This document shows, piece after piece, positions 1-8,851 of a DNA stretch of 64,000 bases (positions are counted from its first letter, which is position 1; each line of letters opens with the position of its first letter). This DNA comes from Geobacter sp. GTDB lineage: Bacteria; Desulfobacterota; Desulfuromonadia; Geobacterales; Pseudopelobacteraceae. Location: assembly GCA_009684515.1 (NCBI GenBank), contig WKKS01000001.1:930001-994000 (forward strand), given 5' to 3'. The notes below the pieces were generated by a model. That model was not told the origin of the DNA and did not search any database. It worked only from the letters and a program-made list of their open reading frames with translations. The position numbers and the translations under genes are program-made.

Positions 1-1843
1 CACCCCTGACGTTGGCGAGATTGCGGCCATGGGAATTTCTGATATCCTCCCGGGTCAACTCGACACATTCTTCGACCGCCGCCAGCGGCAAAACAAAGTG
101 CTCCTTCCCGATCTTAACCAGAAGACTGTCAATGATTGCCAGGGTAAGCGGAATCTTGAGAGTTATTGTAGTGCCTGTGCCGCGAACGCTGTCCACTCCG
201 ATTGAGCCACGCAACCCGTCAATACCACGCTTGACCACATCCATTCCAACTCCGCGACCGGAAACATTGGTCACCTTGGCGGCAGTGGAAAAACCGGGAG
301 CGAAGATCTGGGCGTATATTTCCTTGTCTGAAACCTCACTGTTGGCCGGCAACAAGCCACGCTCTATCGCCTTGTTCCGAATCGTGTCCCGGTCCAGACC
401 CGCGCCGTCATCCCGGATGGTAATCAGCACGGAATCACCGGAATGTTCAGCGCCAAGAAAAACCGTACCGACTGACGATTTTCCCGAGGCCGTCCTTACA
501 TCCGGCATTTCTATGCCATGATCGATGCTGTTGCGAATGATATGAACCAGCGGGTCATTCAATTTTTCGATGACGGTTTTATCAAGCTCGGTTTCCGCTC
601 CAAATGTTTCCATCTCGATCTCTTTGCCAAGTTCCTGCGACAAATCCCGAACCAGGCGCTTGAACTTGCTAAAAGTACTGCCAATCGGAAGCATGCGGAT
701 ATTAAGCGCCGTATCACGCAATTCGTTTGTCAGCCTCTCCACTTCCTCAGCGATGGCGATGTAGGTCGAATCTCCTCCGGCCAGCGAAACCTGTGAAAGG
801 TGAGCCTGAACAGTAACCATCTCCCCCACCAGATTTATCAGCTGGTCCAGTTTCTCTGCCGGCACCCGGATGCTGGCGGCGGCTTCCTGCTGTGGCGCTG
901 CGCTCCGTTCCTGGCGAACGCCCTTGACATGCTGCTGTTCCACCAGGGCCGATTGCACCTTTTCCGGCGTTACAATTCCCTGTTCGACCAATAATTCGCC
1001 GAATCGCTTCTGGAGCATCAGGATTTTCTGCATCTCTACCGGTGAGAGATCGCCACGCTCTACCAGGATGTCACCCAGTTTTTTGTAGCCCTGATCGCGA
1101 TCAATCAAACCACTGCTGTCAATCATTTCAATTTTGATTTCGCAATCGTCTTCGATAAAGATGAAGACATCCCTTATGGCGTCCTCACCCCGAGTAGTTG
1201 TGAGGATGATGTCCCAGTAAATGTAGCACTGCTCGCCGACGAGATTGTCAATCAATGGAATATCATCAAATTGAGCCACAACGTGACAGGTTCCCAGAGC
1301 CCTGAGTTCGTTGATCAGCGAGATCGGGTTTGTACCGCACAGCAATAGTTCGCGGGTTGGACGGAAACGTATGCGCCATGTTATTTCGTCCGCCAGTTCG
1401 GATACGGAAACGGGCGGGAGCTGTATTGCCGGAATATCCGACGAGCCTTTCGGAGGGGATTCAGGCTGCGGGAGCAGCTGACGCAAACTTATGATGAGCT
1501 CATCACCAATGCTGCGGTCAACCTCTCCCGCTCCGGCTGAGAAATCCAATAGAGCGGAAATATGGTCGCGCGATTTCAGAGTCAGATCCAAAAGTCGTTT
1601 GGTGACCGTCATCTTGCCGTTTCGGACCATATCAAAGACCGTTTCAACTTCATGGGTGAAGGCGGCAATTTCATCAAAGCCGAACATGGCGCCAGAGCCC
1701 TTGATGGTGTGCATGGCCCGGAAAACTCGATTTATCAGATCCGTGTCCTCCGGAGTCTCTTCCAGGTCAAGCAGTGAGGTTTCCAGCTCGCTTAACAGTT
1801 CTCCGGCCTCTTCTCGATAGGTTGCTATGGCTTGCTCCATCAT
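1..1843 (-). CDS. cheA: CheA chemotaxis histidine kinase with internal MshEN-like repeat (3' end outside window)
   Basis: Cytoplasmic chemosensory kinase that moves phosphate from ATP to partner response regulators. The gene runs off the left edge: 614 codons are visible and most of the C-terminal CheW-like P5 domain is missing. Visible order: P1/Hpt domain with the phospho-acceptor at His45 (AMHTIKGSG); a linker or P2-like stretch to about residue 245; two adjacent 25-residue repeats at 254-304 of the form LGxxLVExG...Q, resembling the MshEN/GspE-N fold; dimerisation helices from about 310; then the ATPase core with HIIRNSIDHG (N-box) and DDGAG (G1). The repeat block is not part of a standard CheA. 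The ATG at 1843 has GAGG nine bases upstream. It is the last visible gene of the operon starting at cheW, 42 bp after the cheY-like gene. Confidence 0.95.
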   Translation of the reverse strand, partial: MMEQAIATYREEAGELLSELETSLLDLEETPEDTDLINRVFRAMHTIKGSGAMFGFDEIAAFTHEVETVFDMVRNGKMTVTKRLLDLTLKSRDHISALLDFSAGAGEVDRSIGDELIISLRQLLPQPESPPKGSSDIPAIQLPPVSVSELADEITWRIRFRPTRELLLCGTNPISLINELRALGTCHVVAQFDDIPLIDNLVGEQCYIYWDIILTTTRGEDAIRDVFIFIEDDCEIKIEMIDSSGLIDRDQGYKKLGDILVERGDLSPVEMQKILMLQKRFGELLVEQGIVTPEKVQSALVEQQHVKGVRQERSAAPQQEAAASIRVPAEKLDQLINLVGEMVTVQAHLSQVSLAGGDSTYIAIAEEVERLTNELRDTALNIRMLPIGSTFSKFKRLVRDLSQELGKEIEMETFGAETELDKTVIEKLNDPLVHIIRNSIDHGIEMPDVRTASGKSSVGTVFLGAEHSGDSVLITIRDDGAGLDRDTIRNKAIERGLLPANSEVSDKEIYAQIFAPGFSTAAKVTNVSGRGVGMDVVKRGIDGLRGSIGVDSVRGTGTTITLKIPLTLAIIDSLLVKIGKEHFVLPLAAVEECVELTREDIRNSHGRNLANVRG

Positions 1844-1885
1844 TATGTAGAACCTCGTATGATCAGTTTCCAGATTTATGCCGAA

Positions 1886-2251
1886 TCACCCCAGCACTTT
1901 TTTCACAACGGCAATCAGCTGCTCAGGCTTGAACGGCTTGACAATCCAGCCGGTGGCCCCGGCCGATTTACCTTCGGCCTTGCGGGAATCCTGTGATTCG
2001 GTCGTCAGCATGACAATCGGAATAAATTTGTTGAGTGTTCCGGCCCGGACCCCCTTGATGAGCCCGATACCATCCATATTCGGCATATTCAGGTCCGTCA
2101 GGAGCATATCGACTTTCTGAGCATTCAATTTATTGAGCGCGTCGCGCCCGTCAACGGCCTCGATTACGTCATAACCGTTCTGTTTCAGCGTAAAAGCCAC
2201 CATTTGCCGGACACTGGCCGAGTCGTCGGCCGTCATGATCAATTTAGCCAT
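1886..2251 (-). CDS. CheY-like single-domain response regulator
   Basis: A 121-residue stand-alone receiver domain, probably phosphorylated by the adjacent CheA. The acidic pair is near residues 9-10 (TADDS), the phospho-acceptor is Asp53 (LLTDLNMPNMDG), and the conserved Lys lies in WIVKPFKP near residue 103. A longer reading starting at 2284 exists, but the ATG at 2251 is preferred because GGAGG lies 8 bases upstream and the protein then begins at the usual first beta strand. Its start overlaps the end of the STAS gene, indicating translational coupling, and cheA follows. A CheY or CheV-like role is inferred from position; whether the target is a flagellar motor, a pilus or something else cannot be seen. 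Confidence 0.93.
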   Translation of the reverse strand: MAKLIMTADDSASVRQMVAFTLKQNGYDVIEAVDGRDALNKLNAQKVDMLLTDLNMPNMDGIGLIKGVRAGTLNKFIPIVMLTTESQDSRKAEGKSAGATGWIVKPFKPEQLIAVVKKVLG

Positions 2252-2597
2252 TGTTATTACCTCCAAACCAGATGCAGGTCGCATTGTTGTTGTGCTTACA
2301 GAGAGCGTGCCGCTCCGCCCCGCTGGTGATTATTAAATCTGCAAGAGCCTGCGGCCGCATACCCAGGTAAGAAAAGGAACTCCCTTTGAGCGCAGCGCTC
2401 TTGCAGGCGGAACAAATTATCTGAATTCCGGTGATATCAATTTCCACCGTTGATTCGAATTCGATCGCAACATTTTTTGATGAGCCAAAGGCTTCATGAA
2501 CGATCCGCGCAAAATCGGCTGCGTTTTCGATTGTCAACCGGTCTCCACTGGAAATAATGATGTCACCGTCTTCCCGGCATGAACTGTTAAGCGGCAT
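2244..2597 (-). CDS. STAS-domain protein
   Basis: A 117-residue single STAS domain, the fold of anti-sigma-factor antagonists and of regulatory STAS proteins found beside chemosensory kinases. The conserved loop is VEIDITGIQIICSACKSA, with Asp52 and Thr54 in the place of the usual D-S/T-G phosphorylation site. The C-terminus is unusually rich in Asn. GGAGG stands immediately upstream of the ATG at 2597. It sits between the soluble MCP-like gene and the cheY-like gene, overlapping the latter by 8 bp. No partner-switching kinase or phosphatase gene is visible in the window, so it may act as a protein-protein module within the Che complex; that is inference. Confidence 0.88.
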   Translation of the reverse strand: MPLNSSCREDGDIIISSGDRLTIENAADFARIVHEAFGSSKNVAIEFESTVEIDITGIQIICSACKSAALKGSSFSYLGMRPQALADLIITSGAERHALCKHNNNATCIWFGGNNNG

Positions 2598-2609
2598 GCT
2601 TTCCTCCGA

Positions 2610-4451
2610 TCAGAATAAATCTACGTTATCACCAAATTCCGAATCATCCGGCGCACTCGCTCCGGTTGCCAAAGGAGCAGCCAGTGCGGAAAGCCCGCTG
2701 CGCTTGCGAGCCAAGGCTTCATGGATATGGCGTTCGCTTTCCATGGTGTAGCGCTGTTCCATATGCTGCAGATTCTGTTTGAACTCATTGCTGGCCGGCT
2801 CCATCTGCCGAGCCTGAAAGACTATTCGCTCCAGTCCGGAAATAACTTCAGCCGCCATGCTCTTTGTCCGTTCATGCACGTCAATCCCTTCGGTAACACT
2901 CTCCACATCCTCGGTCAGGCTGGCTACGCGCCTGCCCAAGTCGGATAGGACCGCAAACAGTTCCGAGTTCATGTCCCCTAAAGTTCTCAAAATGACATCC
3001 AGCTCTTCCTGCATGTTCGAAACGAGTATGCCGGTCTGCTCGTCATCCCCGCTTGTATCGCCTGACAGATGCTCGGTGACGGTTTTGATGCTGTTCAGTA
3101 TTGATGCAACAGAGTCGGTCTGCCGGACAGCCTCGTCAGAAAGTCGCTTGATAGCCTCGGCCAGCACACCCAGTGCGGCCCCTTCCCGTCCGGTGTGAGC
3201 GGCTTTAACCTGGGCATTTAGAGCAATAAGGTCGATCTCGGCGCCGATCTCTTCAATATCGGTTACAAAGGTTGCAATTTCTCCGATGGTCCGGGCGACC
3301 TTTCTCATCGTATCGGACATGATCCGGTCAGCTTCCGCGCATGATGCCAAAACCGAAGTGATGGTATTCATCCCCTGACTCATAACATCCACAAAAGATG
3401 AACCGGTGCTGTTTGTGGTACCGGTGACACTTTGGGTTTCGTACGCCATAGTCTGCTGCCGGCTGGCTACATCCCGAAGATTTCCCATGATCCCGCAGAC
3501 CGCCGAGTACAGTTCCGATGAGGAAAATCGCAGCTGAGCCTCCTGCAGTTCGCAAACATCACCGGTTTCCACAATTAAGGATTTCCTGCGCTCTTCATCG
3601 ATCGACCCGCTGCAGGAGGCGGGTAAATCATCCGAAAGGTGCTCCAACGCCTCCATAATATGCTCTACCTGTTGCCGGGTCATGTCGTGCATCTGCATCG
3701 AAGATACGGCTTCGCTGATGCAGCCGGTCACTTCAGATGAGATTGCGGAAACCTTGGCGGCAAAATCAGTGCAGCGTTCATTGACCGATACCAGCTCCCG
3801 AAGGCTTTCGGAAGCGTTATTCAGAGAAAATTGGACCTGGGAATCCTGCCGGGATTCGTTTGACCGGACACCTTCCAGATTGGAAGTAATCATTTTTGCC
3901 AACAGTTCGCGGTGGGACATAATGGCGACGGACTTGTCATTGACCTGATGGGAAAGTTTTTCAACATCCATCGCCAGATTGACAAACCCGGTTCCAAGCT
4001 CACCCAGCCTTGAACTCTCGATTTTGGTGGAAATGCTCAACATGCGGAGAGTTTTGTTCATTTTTTGGAAGCTTCCCAGAGGAGCGGACAGGTTTTCGAG
4101 CAAATCCTGGACCTGCTTCAGGGTCTGACAGCTATCGCCACTCCGCTTGCGGGCGCTAGCAAGGTATTCTTCCATCTCGGTTATCATTTGATGCAGACGG
4201 GCAGTCAATGATTGGCAGCTGTCCCCGGACACAATTTCAATCAGCCTGTTTGAGATCTGCGCTATTTCTGCCGATCGCTGATAAAACCCCTGCACTTCAG
4301 AACCAATCTGCAGAAACTCATTTTCGGTGGTTCCGGCCATGCGGTGCAAGGTGCTCATGGCCGGTGCAAGCATGCTCCTCCATTCGCACAAAGCTTCCAA
4401 ATCGGGCCGAACATCAGCGGTTTGAGTTTCTCGGGCATTTAAAAATTGCAT
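2610..4451 (-). CDS. Soluble MCP-like protein with two divergent signalling hairpins and a CheZ-like motif
   Basis: A 613-residue, strongly helical protein with no membrane segment or signal peptide. Two stretches resemble the tip of the MCP signalling hairpin. The clearer one is at about 406-440 (LIALNAQVKAAHTGREG), compared with [16 protein letters not shown] in true MCPs. A weaker one at about 137-168 contains STKIESSRLGELGTGF. Between them, residues 255-260 read HDMTRQ, matching the D-x-T-x-Q spacing of the CheZ phosphatase active helix (Asp256, Gln260). A conserved-looking RYTMESER stretch lies near 567-574 and the tail ends in acidic residues. AAGGA lies 7 bases before the ATG. It sits in the che operon between a receiver gene and the STAS gene. 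A cytoplasmic receptor, scaffold or phosphatase role is possible. Confidence 0.8.
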   Translation of the reverse strand: MQFLNARETQTADVRPDLEALCEWRSMLAPAMSTLHRMAGTTENEFLQIGSEVQGFYQRSAEIAQISNRLIEIVSGDSCQSLTARLHQMITEMEEYLASARKRSGDSCQTLKQVQDLLENLSAPLGSFQKMNKTLRMLSISTKIESSRLGELGTGFVNLAMDVEKLSHQVNDKSVAIMSHRELLAKMITSNLEGVRSNESRQDSQVQFSLNNASESLRELVSVNERCTDFAAKVSAISSEVTGCISEAVSSMQMHDMTRQQVEHIMEALEHLSDDLPASCSGSIDEERRKSLIVETGDVCELQEAQLRFSSSELYSAVCGIMGNLRDVASRQQTMAYETQSVTGTTNSTGSSFVDVMSQGMNTITSVLASCAEADRIMSDTMRKVARTIGEIATFVTDIEEIGAEIDLIALNAQVKAAHTGREGAALGVLAEAIKRLSDEAVRQTDSVASILNSIKTVTEHLSGDTSGDDEQTGILVSNMQEELDVILRTLGDMNSELFAVLSDLGRRVASLTEDVESVTEGIDVHERTKSMAAEVISGLERIVFQARQMEPASNEFKQNLQHMEQRYTMESERHIHEALARKRSGLSALAAPLATGASAPDDSEFGDNVDLF

Positions 4452-4461
4452 GGTATTTCCT

Positions 4462-4860
4462 TTATGCGATCAGCTTCAAATTTTGCAACTCCTTGGCAAG
4501 CTTATGTCTGCTCAGCGGTTTTACAATGTAGGAGTCGGCCTCACACTCATTGAAACTCTTAATGACCGTATGCGGGTCGTCAAGAGCTGTTGTCATTATT
4601 ACTTTGACCGCCAAGGCGGGCGGAATCGACATTTTTTTCTCGAGCGCGCGGATCTGCCTCAATGCCTCCATACCATCCACCTGTGGCATCATGATGTCCA
4701 TGAAAATCACGTCGTAAGGACGCTTTGATTCATGTGCCAGGACAAAAGAGTCTATCGCCTCCTGACCGTTGACGGCAATATCACAATCCGCTTCGGTTGA
4801 TAGCAACTCTTTCAGAATTCGCCGGGACATCAAGTGATCTTCTGCAATCAGGCATTTCAC
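4462..4860 (-). CDS. Single-domain response regulator
   Basis: Receiver domain of 132 residues with Asp55 as phospho-acceptor (VIFMDIMMPQVDG), acidic residues at the end of beta 1 (LIAEDH), and the C-terminal Lys in YIVKPLSR. An ATG at 4866 is also in frame, but it sits directly against the Shine-Dalgarno sequence. The GTG at 4860 is seven bases from GGAG and gives the usual short N-terminus, so it is preferred. No output domain is present. It lies between the receiver-kinase gene and the soluble MCP-like gene in the same leftward operon, so it is probably one of at least two phosphate sinks or outputs of this chemosensory system. Confidence 0.9.
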   Translation of the reverse strand: MKCLIAEDHLMSRRILKELLSTEADCDIAVNGQEAIDSFVLAHESKRPYDVIFMDIMMPQVDGMEALRQIRALEKKMSIPPALAVKVIMTTALDDPHTVIKSFNECEADSYIVKPLSRHKLAKELQNLKLIA

Positions 4861-4942
4861 AATCATTCTCCTTAAACCTGAAGTTTGAATTTTAAATTGG
4901 ACTTAATTTGTATTTATAGCACATCCGGCACCCCGGATCAGG

Positions 4943-6160
4943 TCACGGATCAATAATTTCCAGAACAAATGTGAACCGGCTGCCTCCGTCCGGAATATGC
5001 TCGGCCAGCAAGCTGCCGTTCAGATGCCGGACATACTGCTTTGCGATAGAGAGCCCAAGACCCGAACCATCGTGACGCCTGGTCAATGACCCGTCCCCCT
5101 GCACAAAAGGCTCAAAGATTCTTTCCAACATCCCTTCCGGAATTCCGATGCCGCTGTCGCTGATGGAAAACTGCAGCGATGCAATATTATTTTCGGATTT
5201 GACCGTGGATACTTCCACTGCAGCGCCACCCCTATCGGTGAACTTTAGCGCATTGCCCAGCAAAATTTCCAGCAAACGCTTGAGTTGTTCCCGGTCTGTC
5301 CAGATTTTGCCAGGTACATCTTCGGTAATCTGCATGTTTAAAAACAGCCCTTTGCGTTTAAAAGCGTCTGTAAACTCCGCGACACAACCTTCAAGAAGTG
5401 CATTCAGGTCAATCAGGTCATAACGGGCATAGGCGCCAGCGCCGCCGACACCATCATTAAAAGTCAACAGTTGGTTAATCATCGCAAGCATACTGTTTGC
5501 GGATTGTCTGGCCATTTCAAGATATTCCGCCTGAATTCCGCCAATCCCACCATCGGACAGCAAATCAAGTGCGCCGACGACTCCATTCATGGGTGTCCGC
5601 ATCTCATGGGAGATATTAGACATAAAATTGCTTTTTTCCTTGGCTGATCTTAACTGTTCGGCACGCAAATAATCCAATTCAATCATGGCGTTTTTCAGTT
5701 GCGAGGTACGTTCGGCCACAACTTTCTCAAGCTCGTTGCGATAATTAATTTCCATTTTTTGAAGCTTGGCATAATTAAGTGCGCGTTCGACTATCTTTCT
5801 GAGATGATCGAAATCGAACGGTTTGTGGATAAAATCGAAAGCGCCTTTTTTTATGGCATTAACCGCCATTTGCAATTGGGCGTAACCGGTCATGAGAATT
5901 ACCGGGGTATCCGGCCACGCACAATGTACACGGCCTAAAAAAGTTATGCCATCCTGGCCCGGCATCATCACATCTGTCACAATTGCGTCAAATTCAATCA
6001 GCCCGAGCAGCTCAAAAGCCGCTTCGGCGCCACTGGCAACGGTCACGTCATGACCTGCCTTCTGCAAACAGAGTGAAACCATCTGACAGATTTCATTTTC
6101 ATCGTCCACAACAAGCACATGTGATTTGGGTTGTATCGATTCGGTAATATCATTGGTCAT
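4943..6160 (-). CDS. Receiver-first histidine kinase (REC-coiled coil-HisKA-HATPase)
   Basis: A 405-residue cytoplasmic protein with the receiver at the N-terminus (Asp63 in IVTDVMMPGQDG), a coiled-coil linker at about 125-175, a HisKA domain with His185 (SNISHEMRTPMNG), and an ATPase domain with SDSGIGIP (G1) and GSGLGLSIAK (G2). There is no separate sensory domain, so input probably comes through phosphorylation of its own receiver, for example by CheA or another kinase. AAGGA precedes the ATG at 6160. It is the fourth gene of the cheW-led operon and follows the small His-less kinase fragment gene. The arrangement suggests a phosphorelay branch hanging on the chemosensory core, which is inference. 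Confidence 0.93.
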   Translation of the reverse strand: MTNDITESIQPKSHVLVVDDENEICQMVSLCLQKAGHDVTVASGAEAAFELLGLIEFDAIVTDVMMPGQDGITFLGRVHCAWPDTPVILMTGYAQLQMAVNAIKKGAFDFIHKPFDFDHLRKIVERALNYAKLQKMEINYRNELEKVVAERTSQLKNAMIELDYLRAEQLRSAKEKSNFMSNISHEMRTPMNGVVGALDLLSDGGIGGIQAEYLEMARQSANSMLAMINQLLTFNDGVGGAGAYARYDLIDLNALLEGCVAEFTDAFKRKGLFLNMQITEDVPGKIWTDREQLKRLLEILLGNALKFTDRGGAAVEVSTVKSENNIASLQFSISDSGIGIPEGMLERIFEPFVQGDGSLTRRHDGSGLGLSIAKQYVRHLNGSLLAEHIPDGGSRFTFVLEIIDP

Positions 6161-6208
6161 GGCAGATTCCTTACGGAGGTAACAGCGGTAATCAAAGTGA
6201 GTGACCGA

Positions 6209-6547
6209 TTACGTCTGCGCCACTTTTTGATCTGACTCCCTTTCGGTATGAGTCAGAGATTGCTTTTGTTTCCTGAAACCAGCTGACAAGCAAGCTGGAT
6301 TGTCGGCAAGATACTCATGCGACAGTTTCTTTGATAAGACAGCGGCATGCTCGGCTGAAGTGCGAATCAGCGCCAGACATCTCAGCAGGTCGGGGTCGTT
6401 GTTACGACCGCTCTCCACCAGCGAGCAGGCGTTAAATATGACTGTAAGGATATTATTGAAATCATCGGATAGCCCGGACGCCAGCGCCACCAATGTTTCA
6501 TTGCTATCCGCAGATAACGCTATGTCTTTCTGTTTTTTTGGGTTCAT
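6209..6547 (-). CDS. Stand-alone DHp-like kinase fragment lacking the phospho-acceptor His
   Basis: A 112-residue protein whose residues 20-76 read like the dimerisation/phosphotransfer helices of a HisKA kinase: LASGLSDDFNNILTVI matches the common LAGGIAHDFNNILTVI except that the His is Asp28. A second helix follows (TSAEHAAVLSKKL). There is no ATPase domain, and the tail from about residue 85 is polar and probably disordered. It is the third gene of the cheW-led operon, 66 bp after the MCP. The reading frame is clean and sits within an operon, so it looks maintained rather than a decaying remnant. It might be a dimerisation partner or inhibitor of the receiver-kinase encoded next to it. The function is not known. 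Confidence 0.7.
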   Translation of the reverse strand: MNPKKQKDIALSADSNETLVALASGLSDDFNNILTVIFNACSLVESGRNNDPDLLRCLALIRTSAEHAAVLSKKLSHEYLADNPACLSAGFRKQKQSLTHTERESDQKVAQT

Positions 6548-6613
6548 GGCTGGCTACCGTTCCTGTAATTAGGCGGACAGAGAACAATTGCTCCCTGTCC
6601 GCATCGACGGTCT

Positions 6614-8287
6614 CTAATACTTTTCGAACTCATCATCCAGATGGTCCGGGCCTGAGTGGCCAAGTTCCAGATGAATGCCGCCTGTTGTTAAACTTTTAGC
6701 GGGAATTTTACTTTTGGCGTGTGCAATCTGCACCTTTTTGGCAGTTTTGTGTGCAGTGGAAACGACCGTTTTCCTCCCTGTATTGCCTATATCAAAGAAG
6801 CTTATCGAATTCTGCAACTGCTCAGCCTGGCTGGACAATTCTTCCGAGGTGGAGGCCATTTCTTCTGAAGCGGAAGCATTTTGCTGGATAACCTGGTCCA
6901 ACTGCTGAATCGCCTTGTTGATCTGCTCTGCGCCGGTATCCTGCTCCTTGCTGGAAGCCGTTATTTCCTGAACCAACTCGGCAGTGCGCTGGATATCAGG
7001 CACCATCTTTGTCAGCATCTCTCCGGCCTGTTCGGCAACCGCCACACTGCGAGTCGAAAGACCGGAAATTTCACCGGCTGCCGATTGGCTCCGTTCAGCC
7101 AGCTTGCGAACCTCTGACGCTACCACGGCAAAACCTTTGCCATGCTCTCCGGCCCTGGCCGCTTCAATGGCCGCGTTCAACGCCAGCAGGTTGGTCTGGC
7201 GTGCAATCTCTTCAATTATCGATATTTTGGTTGCTATTTCCTTCATGGCAGTCACGGTTTCTATGACAGCTTTGCCACCTTCCTTGGCATCAACGGAACT
7301 TTTTATGGAGATTTTTTCTGTCTGCATGGCGTTGTCCGTATTCTGACGGATACTGGAGGCCATCTCTTCCATGCTGGAGGAAATCTCTTCGGCGCTGGCG
7401 GCCTGCTCGGTTGCGCCCTGGCTCATCTGCTGGGCGGTGGCCGAAAGTTCCTGGCTGCCGGATGCAACATTGTCAGAAGCTGTCATGACTTCACTGACGA
7501 CACTGCCCAGTTTGGTCACCATTTCATTGAGAGCCGTCGCCAGTTGACCAATTTCATCTTTCTGGTCAAGATCAATCTTCTGTGTCAGGTCGCCTGCTGC
7601 AACAGCCTGGGCAAAAGTGACTCCCTTGCGGAGTGGGTTACTGATGATGCGGGATATGAAAAGACCAAACAAAACGGCCAATATTACGCCAGCTATCGAG
7701 AAACTGATCATAAGGCGAATGGCGGAATTGGCCGTGTTGCTGTTCTCGTCAGAAGTCTGCCTGGCATGCTTGAGCTTGGTTTCCATCAATTTTTCAATGG
7801 CATTCTGTTCTTCACGGGAGGCCTTGGCACCGGCACCTTTCATAAGCTCATAAGCCTCGGCTGTTTTATTCTGCAAGGCCAGTTCAACCATTTTATTGAT
7901 CATCGGTCCGTAAACTTCACGTGTCTTTTTAAACTCATCAAACAGCTTGCGCATTTCGTCCGACATAATTGTCTTTTCGTAGTTTGAGGCTTCTTCATCC
8001 AATTTTTTCCTTAATTCGGCTATTCTGTCAGCGTATTTATGTTTCTCTTCCAGGGATGACGCCGAAATAATATCTCTCACATTAACCCTGATGCGTTGAA
8101 AAGCGATCGAAAATTCGGCCAACTGACCGATAGGGACCGTTATTTTTTCATACATCTTGGTGTCCGCAACATCAATCTGGCGAATTTTGACGACTCCAAT
8201 GGTTCCTATTACTCCTGCGATAATTGCCACAAAAATGAAAGCCGACAAAAGTTTCACACTGATTTTGAGATTGTAATACCAGTTCAT
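6614..8287 (-). CDS. Methyl-accepting chemotaxis protein (transmembrane, four-helix-bundle sensor)
   Basis: A 557-residue inner-membrane receptor: TM1 at about 10-33, a helical periplasmic domain of the 4HB_MCP type at about 34-188, TM2 at about 190-213, HAMP at about 214-265, then the cytoplasmic signalling domain with the canonical tip near 364-390 ([16 protein letters not shown]). A flexible tail follows, and the last five residues (EFEKY) fit the x-[HFYW]-x-x-[HFYW] pattern of CheR-tethering pentapeptides. GGAGG lies five bases before the ATG. It is the second gene of the operon after cheW and presumably feeds the cheA at the left edge. The ligand cannot be read from the sequence. Confidence 0.96.
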   Translation of the reverse strand: MNWYYNLKISVKLLSAFIFVAIIAGVIGTIGVVKIRQIDVADTKMYEKITVPIGQLAEFSIAFQRIRVNVRDIISASSLEEKHKYADRIAELRKKLDEEASNYEKTIMSDEMRKLFDEFKKTREVYGPMINKMVELALQNKTAEAYELMKGAGAKASREEQNAIEKLMETKLKHARQTSDENSNTANSAIRLMISFSIAGVILAVLFGLFISRIISNPLRKGVTFAQAVAAGDLTQKIDLDQKDEIGQLATALNEMVTKLGSVVSEVMTASDNVASGSQELSATAQQMSQGATEQAASAEEISSSMEEMASSIRQNTDNAMQTEKISIKSSVDAKEGGKAVIETVTAMKEIATKISIIEEIARQTNLLALNAAIEAARAGEHGKGFAVVASEVRKLAERSQSAAGEISGLSTRSVAVAEQAGEMLTKMVPDIQRTAELVQEITASSKEQDTGAEQINKAIQQLDQVIQQNASASEEMASTSEELSSQAEQLQNSISFFDIGNTGRKTVVSTAHKTAKKVQIAHAKSKIPAKSLTTGGIHLELGHSGPDHLDDEFEKY

Positions 8288-8332
8288 AAAGCCTCCGTTT
8301 CTTTAGTTATTCGAGCTGTAATTAGCAATTAT

Positions 8333-8803
8333 TTATCCCTGGACGGCCACAAGCTCAGCGCCAGAGAAAACCCTGTCGATATCCAGAATCATGACAAAAC
8401 CGCCATCATGCTTCCCCATGCCCCTGATGAATTCAGTGTTGAGGTGGGTGCCGATATGCGGAGCAGCCTCTATCTGGGAGGACTCCATCTCTATAACCTC
8501 CTGCACACTATCGGCTAAAGCCCCCAGGACAATGCTCTCTCCATCCATCTCGACTTCCACCACGATGATGCAGGTATTAACGGTCTGGGCGGTTTCCTGC
8601 ATGCCGAACTTCAGCCGCAGGTCGATAACCGGCACCACACAGCCGCGCAAGTTGATCACTCCCCGCATGAAATCAGGAACCTGCGGAACCTTTGTGATGT
8701 TGTTCAGCTCCAGAATTTCCCGCACTCTGGCCACATCCACGGCAAACACTTCTTCGTCAAGCACAAAAGTCAAATACTGGGTTGCAATTGAGTCCTCGGC
8801 CAT
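8333..8803 (-). CDS. cheW: CheW coupling protein
   Basis: A 156-residue single CheW domain that couples the MCP to CheA in the receptor array. It begins with a typical CheW opening (YLTFVLDEEVFAVDVARVREI) and contains PDFMRGVINLRGCVVPVIDLR, the canonical CheW signature, at about residues 41-61. It is the first gene of the leftward chemosensory operon; a sigma-54 promoter lies about 50 bp upstream of the ATG and a purine-rich Shine-Dalgarno stretch directly precedes it. The MCP gene follows after 45 bp. Confidence 0.96.
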   Translation of the reverse strand: MAEDSIATQYLTFVLDEEVFAVDVARVREILELNNITKVPQVPDFMRGVINLRGCVVPVIDLRLKFGMQETAQTVNTCIIVVEVEMDGESIVLGALADSVQEVIEMESSQIEAAPHIGTHLNTEFIRGMGKHDGGFVMILDIDRVFSGAELVAVQG

Positions 8804-8851
8804 ATACCCCCCTTATTCGTTGTTATTGAATACGTTAATGAAGATATTGAT

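Noticed and set aside
7910-7930. TTCACGTGTC as a third parS-like site
   Set aside because: Only the central CACGTG with one good arm is present; the second arm does not match and it lies inside the MCP gene far from the origin.
7142-7987. A 281-codon rightward open frame opposite the MCP gene
   Set aside because: Antisense shadow of a well-defined receptor with no recognisable domain.
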